Positions 41,075-50,009 of a DNA stretch of 64,000 nt are shown one piece after another. The stretch covers positions 565,501 to 629,500 of the forward strand of contig NZ_CP104311.1 in NCBI RefSeq assembly GCF_036864975.1, given 5' to 3'. Every line of letters starts with the position of its first letter. Within the stretch, counting starts at the first letter, position 1. A model generated the notes under the pieces. The model saw only the letters and a list, made by a program, of their open reading frames with translations, had not been told where the DNA came from and ran no database searches. A program made the translations under genes and the position numbers. Source of the stretch: Methylococcus capsulatus. Its GTDB lineage: Bacteria > Pseudomonadota > Gammaproteobacteria > Methylococcales > Methylococcaceae.

Positions 41075-42145
41075 TCAGCAGCCGGCGTCGGAAGGCAGCA
41101 GCTCATCGTCTTGGTCTGCGAACACCAGCAGCGGACCTGAGGGATTGCCGAGACGGATGTCCCCCAGCGCCTTCTGTTCGATCACGGCCACGGCGAGCAT
41201 GGTGACCGAATGCTCTCGCCCATCCTTCGCCGCCGAGACCACGAGACCAACGCTTTCATCGAATCCCGGCCGATAGAGCCGGGTACCCGATGCCGGAACC
41301 TCGGTACAGTCGACATGAGCCAGGAAGACCTTGCGCTTGAGCTGGCCGCGGTAGTGCAGCCGAGCGATCACTTCCTGTCCGGGATAACAGCCTTTTTTGT
41401 AGCTCAGACCACCGAGCGCTTCCAGGTCCAGCATCTGAGGGATGAACTCGCCGGCGGTTGCGGCGGCGATGTAAGGAATACCCGCCAATATGTCCAGCAA
41501 GGACCAGGCGCCTGCTCCCGCGGGCCGGGCTGCCGGTGCGAGCTTGCTCCAAAGCGCGATCATGGCCGAGGGAGCACCCACTGCCAGCCAGCGCGGCCTG
41601 GGTTCACCGCCCAGAGCGACCAGGGTGCAATCACCGACCGACGCCGTCCCACCCCGTGACTCCGGGAGAGCCGAGCCCAGCATGTGGGTGATCCCGGCGC
41701 CGGACAGACCGAGCCGGGCCAGCTTGTCGCTGGCATCAGTGATGGTCGCCTTGGTACGTAGCAGAAACATCTTCAGGCGCGTGACCACGCTAGCCAGCAA
41801 CTCCTCCGGCACCAGCAGGTAATAGGCGCCGTCCCGCAGGAACAGCCAGAACGTGGCCTGGATCCGCCCCTTGCCGTCGCACCAACTGGTGAACTGACCC
41901 AAGGTCTCCGATACGAGGCGCACGTCGCCGGTCAGCATGCTGCCGAGGAATTTGCCGGCCTCCTCGCCCTTGACTTCGATCAGCCCGAAATGGGACAGGT
42001 CGACGATGATGTCGCTGCCCAGCGCGAGTTCCGCGCCGTCGCCCACAGCCGGACCGCAACGGTCCAGAAAATCCACCCACTCGGCGGGCGCATTCAAGGC
42101 AGCACACCCGGGCATCTGTACCTTCAACGCTTCACCGGCTGCCAT
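41075..42145 (-). CDS. ygfZ: Folate-dependent Fe-S repair protein YgfZ/GcvT-like
   Basis: The 356-residue protein has the YgfZ/IBA57 signature KKGCYPGQEVIARLHYRG near residue 250, with the conserved Cys. YgfZ proteins help assemble or repair [4Fe-4S] enzymes with tetrahydrofolate. Its start overlaps the 3' end of nifQ by 22 bases, so it is coupled to nif expression. This is a plausible support for the Fe-S-rich nitrogenase system. Confidence 0.9.
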   Translation of the reverse strand: MAAGEALKVQMPGCAALNAPAEWVDFLDRCGPAVGDGAELALGSDIIVDLSHFGLIEVKGEEAGKFLGSMLTGDVRLVSETLGQFTSWCDGKGRIQATFWLFLRDGAYYLLVPEELLASVVTRLKMFLLRTKATITDASDKLARLGLSGAGITHMLGSALPESRGGTASVGDCTLVALGGEPRPRWLAVGAPSAMIALWSKLAPAARPAGAGAWSLLDILAGIPYIAAATAGEFIPQMLDLEALGGLSYKKGCYPGQEVIARLHYRGQLKRKVFLAHVDCTEVPASGTRLYRPGFDESVGLVVSAAKDGREHSVTMLAVAVIEQKALGDIRLGNPSGPLLVFADQDDELLPSDAGC

Positions 42146-42717
42146 GCGTCATCCTCCTCCGGTCCGAAACAGTTCGCATATTCGTCGCACTCCGCGCAGG
42201 TCGGCGAACGGCAGACATGGGCACCTTCGCGTTCGCAGAGCTGCTTGTAAAAAAACTTCTTCCAACGCATGCCGCCGGTATTGCGGGCGAACAACCCGGG
42301 GAAATGGTGCGCCAGGAGATCCGAGAGCGTCTTCCGGTCCGCCAGCCCCATGTCCTGCCACAGGTGATCATCGCCCATGCAGCAAGCGGCGATGGCATGC
42401 GCCAGCCAACGGGATTCCACGGCATCGCCGCGACAATGTTCGAGCAGCAGCCCCAGGAGTGAGTCGAACTCGTCGGCGGGCGCGCGCCCCGCGGCGCCCG
42501 CCGGCTTGATGTAGACGCCGCGCGCACCGGGAAAATAGCGGTCGAGCAGCGTGCAGAATTCGGCAGGATCGAGGCCGAAGCCCCCACGGCCTGCCAGCCG
42601 AGAAGAACTACGCGCCAGCTCGATCGCTGACGCGAAGGCGAGAGTCAATGGCTCGCTTGGGTTCTCGGCATAAGCGAGCAAGGGGTCATAGCTGTATACG
42701 TCGCTTCTGGCCAGCAT
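42124..42717 (-). CDS. nifQ: Molybdenum-processing protein NifQ
   Basis: NifQ takes part in molybdenum delivery for FeMo-co synthesis. The 197-residue protein ends in the diagnostic cysteine motif VCRSPTCAECDEYANCFG (Cx4CxxCx5C), which binds a Mo-Fe-S cluster in studied members. GGAGAG precedes the ATG at 42717. It follows fdxB by about 50 bases and overlaps ygfZ. Confidence 0.93.
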   Translation of the reverse strand: MLARSDVYSYDPLLAYAENPSEPLTLAFASAIELARSSSRLAGRGGFGLDPAEFCTLLDRYFPGARGVYIKPAGAAGRAPADEFDSLLGLLLEHCRGDAVESRWLAHAIAACCMGDDHLWQDMGLADRKTLSDLLAHHFPGLFARNTGGMRWKKFFYKQLCEREGAHVCRSPTCAECDEYANCFGPEEDDAWQPVKR

Positions 42718-42765
42718 GGTCTGCGCTCTCCGGCATGAAGAAACCCCCACCCCACCGGCCTTGGA

Positions 42766-43074
42766 TCAAGCCGCCAGGGGTACGTGAGTGTAGCACTGCT
42801 TGGGGCAGATTTTGGCGCAGGATTCACAGCCTATACAGTTGTCGGCATTGGCGATCGACATCACCTTCTTATCGTACTCGTCGTCGTCATCGTCAGCGCC
42901 GGCGCCGATAGCGACCGCTTCCCCATCTTCGTTGATGCCGACCATCTCCAGTACCTCGCGCCCGCAGACCTTGTAGCAGCGCCCGCAGCCGATGCACTTG
43001 TCCTGGTTGATCTCGCCGACGAACTTCGGCACCCAGACTTTCCCGCTGGGGAGGGTCACGGAAAATTCACTCAT
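42766..43074 (-). CDS. fdxB: nif-specific ferredoxin III
   Basis: The 102-residue 2[4Fe-4S] ferredoxin has [11 protein letters not shown] near residue 28 and [15 protein letters not shown] near residue 80. An acidic Asp-rich insertion lies between them. It begins [13 protein letters not shown]-like, as in the nif FdxB family. It stands in the conserved order nifX - NifX-associated genes - fdxB. Confidence 0.94.
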   Translation of the reverse strand: MSEFSVTLPSGKVWVPKFVGEINQDKCIGCGRCYKVCGREVLEMVGINEDGEAVAIGAGADDDDDEYDKKVMSIANADNCIGCESCAKICPKQCYTHVPLAA

Positions 43075-43085
43075 GATTTTGACTC

Positions 43086-43277
43086 CTAACTGGCCGTGCT
43101 CTTACGGAATTCATCGAGCTGGCGATATGCCTCATAGGTCTTTTCGGCGACTTCCATGATCCTGTTCCAGCCGGTGGGCAAATCCTCGGCCAGATCGTGC
43201 AGGTCCATTTTGAGCGCCGTGGCCTGGGCGTTGAGTTTCTTCAGTTTGGCCTTCAGTTCTTCTGCTTCTTCGCTCAT
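43086..43277 (-). CDS. NifX-associated CCE_0567-family small protein (DUF683)
   Basis: The 63-residue helical protein starts [20 protein letters not shown]. Its two-helix pattern with [20 protein letters not shown] fits DUF683 proteins that regularly follow the NifX-associated gene. GGAGG seven bases before the ATG sets the start. Metal binding has been proposed for the family. Confidence 0.88.
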   Translation of the reverse strand: MSEEAEELKAKLKKLNAQATALKMDLHDLAEDLPTGWNRIMEVAEKTYEAYRQLDEFRKSTAS

Positions 43278-43291
43278 TGACAAACCTCCGA

Positions 43292-43771
43292 TCAGCTGTA
43301 TTTCGCCACATCGGGATAGCGGTTGATCATTTCGATACCGGCATTCACCAGCTTTTCGCCCTCCTCGGCCAGCTTCTCCATGGAAGGGAAGCCGAAGCGG
43401 TGCACGTCACGCAGCTGTTTGTTGACCACGATCAGCCGACCGGCGATCAGAACCATGCGGCCAAAGCCTTCATGGGACATCTTCATCATCGGCGTGACCA
43501 TCACCTTGGTGGCGCGCTCGATCGACAGACCCACGGCGTTGTAAAACAGCTCCAACCGCCACAAGGTTTCCGGATCGGGATCGCCGATGATGGGAATCGC
43601 CGCGCGTTTCTCCTTGTCCAGAATGTACGGCTCAAGCAACTGTTCATCGCTCTTGCCCTCCCAGGTTCCGTACGAATCCTGGGCTCGCCACTGTTTGACC
43701 AGCTCCTTGATGAACGCCGACTCCATCGGCGAGGCGGAGATTTCCGCCATCACTTTGGCTGCTTCAGCCAT
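43292..43771 (-). CDS. NifX-associated protein (DUF269)
   Basis: The 159-residue protein has the DUF269 features [18 protein letters not shown] and [18 protein letters not shown]. It is found directly downstream of nifX in most nif clusters. It overlaps the nifX 3' end by eight bases. The precise function is unknown. Confidence 0.92.
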   Translation of the reverse strand: MAEAAKVMAEISASPMESAFIKELVKQWRAQDSYGTWEGKSDEQLLEPYILDKEKRAAIPIIGDPDPETLWRLELFYNAVGLSIERATKVMVTPMMKMSHEGFGRMVLIAGRLIVVNKQLRDVHRFGFPSMEKLAEEGEKLVNAGIEMINRYPDVAKYS

Positions 43772-44189
43772 GTTGCACCTCTTCGTCGTCTTCAAAATCG
43801 AATGAACGTTCCCGGCCCTTGTTTTCCTTCGCCAGCACCTTACGCAGCCATGGTGGCGGGTTGCCTCGGAGGACATCCCGTAGTTTATCCAGCAGCTCGG
43901 CGATCGGTTCCGGCTGGGGCACCTTGATCGGATGGATGCCCTGGGCCACGACCCGCGCCGCCCCGGAACCGCCGATGGCGGCCACGTAGAGAATGGCGCA
44001 GTCCTTGATGGCCTCGAGCTTGGGCGCCAGCTTGTCCTCGTTGCCGTCCTCCTGCAGATCGCCCTCGAACTGGATCGCCTCGATGAACTCACCGCCCTCG
44101 GTCGAGAGTTCGTAGATGGCGATGTTCTTGGCCCAGCCGAAATGGGCATCGACGCGCTTGAGATCCTGGGTAGCGAATGCGACTTTCAT
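43764..44189 (-). CDS. nifX: FeMo-cofactor binding protein NifX
   Basis: The 141-residue protein has the NifX/NafY-like fold: [20 protein letters not shown] at the N-terminus and [17 protein letters not shown] near residue 75. It stores and passes FeMo-co precursors between NifB and NifEN. GGAGGA is ahead of the ATG at 44189. Confidence 0.95.
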   Translation of the reverse strand: MKVAFATQDLKRVDAHFGWAKNIAIYELSTEGGEFIEAIQFEGDLQEDGNEDKLAPKLEAIKDCAILYVAAIGGSGAARVVAQGIHPIKVPQPEPIAELLDKLRDVLRGNPPPWLRKVLAKENKGRERSFDFEDDEEVQHG

Positions 44190-44232
44190 GCTTCCTCCGC
44201 GATTAAACGATTCGTCCGATACATCTTGGGGC

Positions 44233-45606
44233 TTAATGAGCCGCAAGCGCCTTCTCGCCAACATGTCCCGTTTCCTCAGAATGGGCCCAGGTTTCAGGGG
44301 TGGGCTCGTGGCCGCTGGCGATGAACATGTTGCCGATCTCAAAAATGAGATTACGGGTTCCCCGGTAGCCGACGATGGTCTGGTGCGCCGCGCCTAGGCG
44401 GTCGAACATCGGGATGCCGATGCGGTAGAACGGGATCGCAAGCCGCTCCGCCGCCTGCCGGCCATGGGAATGCGTCACCAACAAATCGCAGCCAGCGGCT
44501 CGTCTTTCCAAGTCTTCCAGGTCACCGAGCAACACCTCGTCGGTCGCGATGCGTTCCAGCAGAGGCGATTCGGTGGTAGTCACCGCCGCCGCGACCTCGG
44601 CACCCATTTCGTGGAACCAGCCGCTCAGCGTCCACAACAGATCCGGTTCGGCACCGATGGCGATGCGCTTGCCACCGAAATGGAAATGCCCATCCAGCAT
44701 GGCATCGACCAGTTGACTGCGCTGGCGCTTGATCTTGTTCGGCACCGGCCGGCCGCTCAAACCCGCCAGCAGAGCGATGAATTCGTCATTGGCTTCGAGC
44801 CCGGTGAGGCGGTCGAACAGGGTGTAGGGGATGCCGGCCTTCTTTGCCATCGCCTCAGCGGCAGGCCGCATCTGCTCGCCCACCGCGATGGTATGGCGCG
44901 AGAGCCCCATGCCGGCGATCTCTTCCAGCGAAATACCGCCGATGGTGGTCGGAGTAAAATCGTCGGGCACATGCCCATCCAACGATCCCGACAAATCGGG
45001 CAGGATCAACGGCTCCAGGCCGAAGGCCTCGATCAGGTCACGCAGTTCATCCAGATCGCCGGGCGTCACGTGGGCGCCCGGCAACAGGTTGACCTTGACC
45101 GGATTGCGCGCGGTATCGGCCGATACCGGCTCGACCAGTTGCTCGACCATCCGGGTCACAGTCTTGGCCCAGCCGTCCTGGAAAGCGTCCTTGAAATCCG
45201 GCGTGGACACGTACACCAATTGGATGTGATCCAACTCGGGGTGCTTTTCTCGGATCAGCTTGAGGTATCCATCGACGTCATCGCCCTTGGTTTCGGTCAC
45301 GCCGGTGGAGGAAATACCGATGATCGCAGGCTTCTGCCGGTTGGCGATGGTGACGATCGCCTGCTCTACGTTCTCGAGCCCCCCCAGTACGGTGGCGACC
45401 TCACTCATGGCCGTGGTCTGCAGCGGGATGGCTTCCTTGAAATGGCGCACGAACAACACCAAGCCGAACGAGGTACAGCCCTGCGAGCCATGGAACAGGG
45501 GCATGCAGTTCTTCAGTCCCATGAAAGCCAGGGCGCTACCGATCGGCTGGCTCATTTTCAGCGGATTGACCGTGCAGGATTTCTGCGAATGGGTGACCTT
45601 GGCCAT
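44233..45606 (-). CDS. nifN: Nitrogenase cofactor biosynthesis protein NifN
   Basis: With NifE, the 457-residue NifN forms the scaffold on which NifB-co is converted to FeMo-co. It resembles NifK and keeps the N-terminal CTVNPLKMSQPIGSALAF and the P-cluster-site-like FHGSQGCTSFG. It begins seven bases after nifE ends. Confidence 0.97.
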   Translation of the reverse strand: MAKVTHSQKSCTVNPLKMSQPIGSALAFMGLKNCMPLFHGSQGCTSFGLVLFVRHFKEAIPLQTTAMSEVATVLGGLENVEQAIVTIANRQKPAIIGISSTGVTETKGDDVDGYLKLIREKHPELDHIQLVYVSTPDFKDAFQDGWAKTVTRMVEQLVEPVSADTARNPVKVNLLPGAHVTPGDLDELRDLIEAFGLEPLILPDLSGSLDGHVPDDFTPTTIGGISLEEIAGMGLSRHTIAVGEQMRPAAEAMAKKAGIPYTLFDRLTGLEANDEFIALLAGLSGRPVPNKIKRQRSQLVDAMLDGHFHFGGKRIAIGAEPDLLWTLSGWFHEMGAEVAAAVTTTESPLLERIATDEVLLGDLEDLERRAAGCDLLVTHSHGRQAAERLAIPFYRIGIPMFDRLGAAHQTIVGYRGTRNLIFEIGNMFIASGHEPTPETWAHSEETGHVGEKALAAH

Positions 45607-45613
45607 GGCCGCC

Positions 45614-47296
45614 TCACGCTGCCCGTTTTGCCGGTTCCGCCGAGGGAGCCGGTCGCCAGTCTTCGATGCTCTCGAGGATGCCGGCAATGGTTCCGGTGCA
45701 ACCGGTGCAGCCGCTGCCCGCATGGGTACGCTCGGTGACCGCTTCGACGCTGTCCAGCCCGTACGCGAGGATGGCGTCCTCGATGGTACCGCGGTCCACC
45801 GCCTTGCACTTGCAGATGCGGACGGCGCGGCGCTGCGCCTTGGCCAACTCCGGATCGGCGGCCAACGCGGCGGCTTCGGAGGCGAGAGCCGCATCGGCCC
45901 GCTCTTCCCAGGTGGTTTCCTCCCAGGGTGCGCGCTTCCTCACCTGCTCCCAAACCGGATTGAACAGAGCCTTGTCGATTTCCTTGACCAGTTCCACCAT
46001 GCCGACATAGCCCATGTAGGCATGGTGGCGTTCCTGGTTGATGTCCAGCCAGGGCATCTTGGCCTTGAGCGCGACGAACTGGGAACGCCCACCGGACAGC
46101 ATGATGTCGGCCTTGGCCTCCTTGAGCATCTTGTACATTTCCCGCGGGGTCATGTCCTCGATCATATGGGCGTCTTCGCCCATGAGTTCCTTGATCCGCT
46201 CCTTGTCCTCCTTGGTCGATTTCTTCACGCTGGTACCGACCACTTCCATGCCGCTTTCCTGCAACGCGGCCACCACCGACCAGGATTTCACGCCGCCGGT
46301 GATGAGCAGCACCTTCTTACCGGTCAGGCGCTTCTTGTACGGTTCGATCGCGGCCCAGGCCCGGGCTTCCTCCCGGGCTATCAGGGCTTCGGTACGCTCC
46401 ATCAACTCCGGGGGCGCGCCGCGCTCGATCAGGAGCCGCGCAATCTCGCGCAAGGCATCGCTGGTGTCGCCGATGCCGTAGAAAGAGCCTTCGAAGAAGG
46501 GGATACCGTAGCGCTCCTCCATTTTGCGGGCGATGTTGATCATCGATTTCGAGCAGACCATCATCGCCGCCCGGGCGCGATGCGAACAGGCCACATCGTG
46601 GTACTTGGCATCTCCGGAGATACAGCACAGAATGCGGATGCCCAGCTCGTCCAGCAGCGGCTTCACCTGCCAGAGCTCGCCAGACAGGTTGTATTCACCG
46701 ATGATGTTGATGTCATAGGGCGTCGTGTACTCAGGCTCTTCGGTGCCGATCACATAGTCCAGGATCGCCTCGCCCGCGAGTTTGTTGCCGAGGTTCTTGG
46801 GGCCGACGAAACCGGGCGAATTGACCGGAATGACCGGCTTGCCGAATTTTTTGGAAGCCGCCTTACAGACGGCCTCGATGTCATCGCCGATCATCGCCGG
46901 CACACAGGTCTGGTAGACGAAGACGGCGGGAGGGTCGTATTTTTCGATGATTTCCTTCACCGACTTGAACAGACGTTTTTCGCCGCCGAACACCACGTCG
47001 GTTTCATTGATGTCGGTGGTGAAACCGGTACGCCACAGATTGGACCCGGAAGACTTGGAGCCACGGTTGTCCCAGGAATTGCCTTCGCAGGCGATGGGGC
47101 CATGAACCAGATGAGCCACGTCGGTGATCGGCTGCAGGGCGATCTTGGCGCCGTCGAAGGCACAGCCGCCAGCGGCGCCACCGGGCTGGAGCTGTTTGGT
47201 GCAGCCCTTCTTGCGCTCTTTCTCGGACTTGCCCTGATTCTTGCCGCAACCGGGCTCATTGAAAACGTCCTGAATCTTAACGGATAAGCTGCTCAT
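45614..47296 (-). CDS. nifE: Nitrogenase cofactor biosynthesis protein NifE with C-terminal BFD-like [2Fe-2S] domain
   Basis: The first ~475 residues are normal NifE (PGCGKNQG near residue 15, [23 protein letters not shown] near residue 70, and [12 protein letters not shown]). The protein is 560 residues, about 85 longer than usual. The extension holds C495, C497, C530 and C533 ([11 protein letters not shown] and [10 protein letters not shown]). This CxC-x32-CxxC arrangement is the BFD/NifU-central type [2Fe-2S] domain. It could give electrons or store clusters for the NifEN scaffold. The gene is first in the operon, under sigma-54 and NifA-type sites. Confidence 0.96.
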   Translation of the reverse strand: MSSLSVKIQDVFNEPGCGKNQGKSEKERKKGCTKQLQPGGAAGGCAFDGAKIALQPITDVAHLVHGPIACEGNSWDNRGSKSSGSNLWRTGFTTDINETDVVFGGEKRLFKSVKEIIEKYDPPAVFVYQTCVPAMIGDDIEAVCKAASKKFGKPVIPVNSPGFVGPKNLGNKLAGEAILDYVIGTEEPEYTTPYDINIIGEYNLSGELWQVKPLLDELGIRILCCISGDAKYHDVACSHRARAAMMVCSKSMINIARKMEERYGIPFFEGSFYGIGDTSDALREIARLLIERGAPPELMERTEALIAREEARAWAAIEPYKKRLTGKKVLLITGGVKSWSVVAALQESGMEVVGTSVKKSTKEDKERIKELMGEDAHMIEDMTPREMYKMLKEAKADIMLSGGRSQFVALKAKMPWLDINQERHHAYMGYVGMVELVKEIDKALFNPVWEQVRKRAPWEETTWEERADAALASEAAALAADPELAKAQRRAVRICKCKAVDRGTIEDAILAYGLDSVEAVTERTHAGSGCTGCTGTIAGILESIEDWRPAPSAEPAKRAA

Positions 47297-47329
47297 ACCC
47301 CACCTCCGCGACTACGCATACCTTGATCA

Positions 47330-47345
47330 TGCAGAGGGCGTGCCA
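47330..47345 (-). promoter_or_regulatory. Sigma-54 promoter of the nifE operon
   Basis: On the minus strand TGGCACGCCCTCTGCA matches the minus-24/minus-12 consensus, with GG and GC ten bases apart. It is about 35 bases before the nifE start codon. Confidence 0.85.
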
Positions 47346-47400
47346 CCCATACACCCGACTGATTTGGTATTGATTTCCGAACCTCGGCCGCGTCGCGCGC

Positions 47401-47416
47401 TGTTGCCTTATGAACA
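47401..47416. promoter_or_regulatory. NifA upstream activating site 1
   Basis: TGT-TGCCTTATGA-ACA is an exact TGT-N10-ACA, about 60 bases upstream of the sigma-54 promoter. Confidence 0.75.
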
Positions 47417-47430
47417 AACCGATCGGGCAA

Positions 47431-47446
47431 TGTAAGAAAACGCACA
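47431..47446. promoter_or_regulatory. NifA upstream activating site 2
   Basis: TGT-AAGAAAACGC-ACA is a second exact TGT-N10-ACA, 30 bases (about three helical turns) from site 1 and so on the same face of the DNA. Confidence 0.75.
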
Positions 47447-47977
47447 ACACGAGGGAGCCCACTTCGCTTGAGGCCGCGAAGACCGTCGTGGCTTGCGCGC
47501 GGGAGGCAAGGAAAAGCCTAAACGGCCGGTTCATGATTGCCTGTTCCCCGGTGGAAAAAACATCACTGGGGCATCGCCATTTTTTGCGAAACCCGACGGG
47601 ACAATCCAGTCACCCCCGGGAGCAAATTGTGGTGACGCTCCAGTTCCTTGTGGCTTGCCCCTCAGCCGCGATGAAGCCGCGGAGTCCGACAATACATCCG
47701 GGCCAACGGCTTCGCGGGGGCCGTCGCACTCACTCGCTTCGCTCGACTTCGTTGTGCTCCTTCCACGAAGTCGATGATTTACACTCATGCGCTGAACTGC
47801 GGGGCCGGTGGGTCTCAGCCCGTTAGAATTAGATGGAATTTGAGTGGGTAAGGTGCTTTCGCCCCATCTGGGCCGGACGGTGGTCGGAATTTGCCACCCC
47901 CGATCTACTCTACTTCCCCCGAGAAGAGGGCATAATGCCAAGCCATTTCGTGAGACTTTGGTAACAGGAAACTGCTT
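47447..47977. other. Intergenic region between nifE sites and the atp genes
   Basis: It holds the second copy of the dispersed repeat (47569-47765). No gene is supported. The beta- and epsilon-subunit genes that would head an N-ATPase operon are not here. Confidence 0.6.
47569..47765 (-). repeat. Dispersed repeat, copy 2 (short form)
   Basis: Read on the minus strand it begins GAAGGAGCACAACGAAGTCG and ends TTTCGCAAAAAATGGCGATG. It matches both halves of 21773-22070 but lacks about 115 bases in the middle. Orientation is opposite to copy 1. It lies between the divergent nifE and atp operons. Confidence 0.75.
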
Positions 47978-48271
47978 TTGAAACCGCCCCCCGCCAATTC
48001 AAGATCCCGCCTGAGCGCCACAGTCGACCGCCAGGCCCAGCGCCTGCGCCGGGCCGAGCGCGAGCGCCATGGGGTGCTGGCGCAGGCGGCCTATCTCGGC
48101 ACGCTGGGGTTGGTGTTCGTATTGCCTCTGGTGGGGGGGGCCTATCTGGGGCGATGGCTGGACCAGCACAGTACAGGTTATTCGATCCGCTGGACGCTGA
48201 GCCTGTTGTTCCTAGGGCTGGTCGTCGGGGCCTGGAACGCCTGGCAGCTGATCAAACGGCATGAGGATTGA
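47978..48271 (+). CDS. atpI: ATP synthase accessory protein AtpI/AtpQ-like
   Basis: The 97-residue protein has a basic N-terminus and two membrane segments (AAYLGTLGLVFVLPLVGGAYLG and WTLSLLFLGLVVGAWNAW). This is the AtpI/AtpQ type found at the head of the Fo genes in alternative F-ATPases. The start is TTG, with AGGAA eight bases before it. An internal ATG (MGVLAQAAYL) would give a shorter form. The N-ATPase partner AtpR gene is not seen. Confidence 0.75.
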   Translation: MKPPPANSRSRLSATVDRQAQRLRRAERERHGVLAQAAYLGTLGLVFVLPLVGGAYLGRWLDQHSTGYSIRWTLSLLFLGLVVGAWNAWQLIKRHED

Positions 48272-48277
48272 GCAAGG

Positions 48278-48964
48278 ATGGAGCAGATCGACTTTTTCGC
48301 CAGGGTCCTCGGCCACCTCGGGCCGGTGGCGCTCAGCGACAGCCTCCTCACTTCCGTGCTGCTGACGGGCTTACTCGCGATGGTTTCGGCGGTCCTGACC
48401 CGACGCCGCAGGGCGCTGCCGGACCGCGTCCAGGTGGTGCTGGAGGGCATCGTGTCGACTTGCGAAAACGCGGTCCGTGACGTGATCCCGACCGCTTACC
48501 GGGAGGTGACGCCGTTCATTATGAGCCTGTGGCTGTTCCTCGCGACCGCCAATCTGATCAGCCTCGTCCCCGGCTTCGACTCGCCGACGCGCGATCTGTC
48601 GGTGACCTCCGCGCTGGCAGTGCTGGTGTTCTTCTCGGTGCACTGGTTCGGCATCCGCCAGCAGGGCTTGTCCGCCTACCTGAAGCACTACCTGACGCCC
48701 AACCCCATCCTGCTGCCTTTCCATCTGATCGGCGAGATCACCCGCACGCTGGCGCTGGCAGTCCGGCTGTTCGGCAACATGATGAGCATGGAACTGATCG
48801 GGCTGCTGCTCCTGGTCATCGGCGGACTGTTCGTACCGGTACCGGTCCTGCTGCTGCACGTCGTCGAGGGCTTGGTGCAAGCGTATATTTTCGGCATTCT
48901 GGCATTGGTCTACATCGCCGGCGGCATACAGTCCGGCCCCCAACAGGAGAACCATTCCCCATGA
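48278..48964 (+). CDS. atpB: F-type ATPase subunit a (second ATPase)
   Basis: The 228-residue membrane protein has the essential Arg in [17 protein letters not shown], after GEITRTL. The polar and charged residues for the ion half-channels follow in the C-terminal helices. It is part of a second, N-ATPase-like set, and is followed by atpE with an ATGA overlap. Confidence 0.92.
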   Translation: MEQIDFFARVLGHLGPVALSDSLLTSVLLTGLLAMVSAVLTRRRRALPDRVQVVLEGIVSTCENAVRDVIPTAYREVTPFIMSLWLFLATANLISLVPGFDSPTRDLSVTSALAVLVFFSVHWFGIRQQGLSAYLKHYLTPNPILLPFHLIGEITRTLALAVRLFGNMMSMELIGLLLLVIGGLFVPVPVLLLHVVEGLVQAYIFGILALVYIAGGIQSGPQQENHSP

Positions 48965-49227
48965 ACGACATGCCCGGGTTCGTCAGTCTCTCCACCGTGG
49001 CCGCGGTGGCCGGCATCGCTGTGGCGGTGATGATGCCTGCGCTCGCCATGGGCCGCGCCATCGCCACGGCGTTGGAAGCCCTCGCGCGCCAGCCGGAGGC
49101 GGAAAAGTCCATCATGCGCACGCTGTTCATCGGGCTGGCAATGATCGAGTCTCTGGCCATCTATGCACTGGTCATCGTTCTGATCGTGCTGTTCCGCAAT
49201 CCGCTGATCGAATACCTCGGCCGCTGA
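48961..49227 (+). CDS. atpE: F-type ATPase subunit c (second ATPase)
   Basis: The 88-residue hairpin protein forms the rotor ring. The ion-carrying Glu is E63 in MIESLAIY, with S64 and Y68 as in Na+-binding rings. In helix 1, P26 is followed by M30 where Na+ rings usually have Gln or Glu. The RQPEAE loop between the helices is conserved. Ion specificity (Na+ or H+) is therefore open. Confidence 0.9.
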   Translation: MNDMPGFVSLSTVAAVAGIAVAVMMPALAMGRAIATALEALARQPEAEKSIMRTLFIGLAMIESLAIYALVIVLIVLFRNPLIEYLGR

Positions 49228-49229
49228 CC

Positions 49230-49991
49230 GTGGATCTGAACCCGTCCACCTTCGTTCTGGAAATCGTCAACTTTCTGGTCCTGGTATGGCTGCTCAAGCG
49301 CTTTTTGTACCAACCGGTGAGCGCAGCCATCGAGGAACGGCGCCGGCACATCGCCCAGACGGTGGCCGACGCACGCGACGCCCAGGCGGCGGCGGAAGCC
49401 TTGCGGATGCAGTACGAGTCGCGGCTGGCCGATTGGGAAACCGAAAAACGGCAGGCACGCGAAGCTTTCAAACAGGAGCTCGAAGCGGAACGCCAGCGCG
49501 CCATGGGCGAGCTGGAGAAAGCGCTGGATGCCGAACGGGAAAAAGCCCGGGTACTGATCGAGCGCCAGCGCCGCGACATGGAATCGGACCTCGAGCGCGA
49601 GGCCCTGCGCCTGAGCCGGCAGTTCGCTGCCCGTTTTCTCGAGCGGCTGGCCGGGCCGGAGATGGAAGCCGCCCTGCTCCGGATGTTCGGCGAGGACCTC
49701 GTCGCCATGAGTCCGGAACAATGGCAGGCGCTGACCCGTGCGCTGGAGGAGCAGGAACATCCCGAAGCCGAAATCGCCAGCGCATTTCCCTTAAAGCCCG
49801 AATCCTGCGCCGAGCTGACGCAGCTGATCGAAACCCGTACCGGCCGGACCATCGTCTGGCATTTCCGCGAAGATCCCGCTCTGATCTGCGGTATCCGGCT
49901 GCGGGCGGGCCATCGGGTGCTTGCAGCCAATGTCGCGGAGGAACTGAAATTTTTCGCGGACGGGGCGGACAATTCCCTTGGCAGCGGCTGA
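49230..49991 (+). CDS. atpF: F-type ATPase subunit b/delta-like (second ATPase)
   Basis: The 253-residue product has one N-terminal membrane helix (FVLEIVNFLVLVWLLKRFLY) and a long charged coiled coil to about residue 145. The C-terminal segment SAFPL... EDPALICGIRLRAGHRVL resembles the end of the delta subunit. A b subunit with a delta-like tail is typical of N-ATPases that lack atpH. The start is GTG, two bases after the atpE stop. The operon is interrupted directly after this gene. Confidence 0.88.
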   Translation: MDLNPSTFVLEIVNFLVLVWLLKRFLYQPVSAAIEERRRHIAQTVADARDAQAAAEALRMQYESRLADWETEKRQAREAFKQELEAERQRAMGELEKALDAEREKARVLIERQRRDMESDLEREALRLSRQFAARFLERLAGPEMEAALLRMFGEDLVAMSPEQWQALTRALEEQEHPEAEIASAFPLKPESCAELTQLIETRTGRTIVWHFREDPALICGIRLRAGHRVLAANVAEELKFFADGADNSLGSG

Positions 49992-50009
49992 GCCCCGTCG
50001 ATCTCGACG

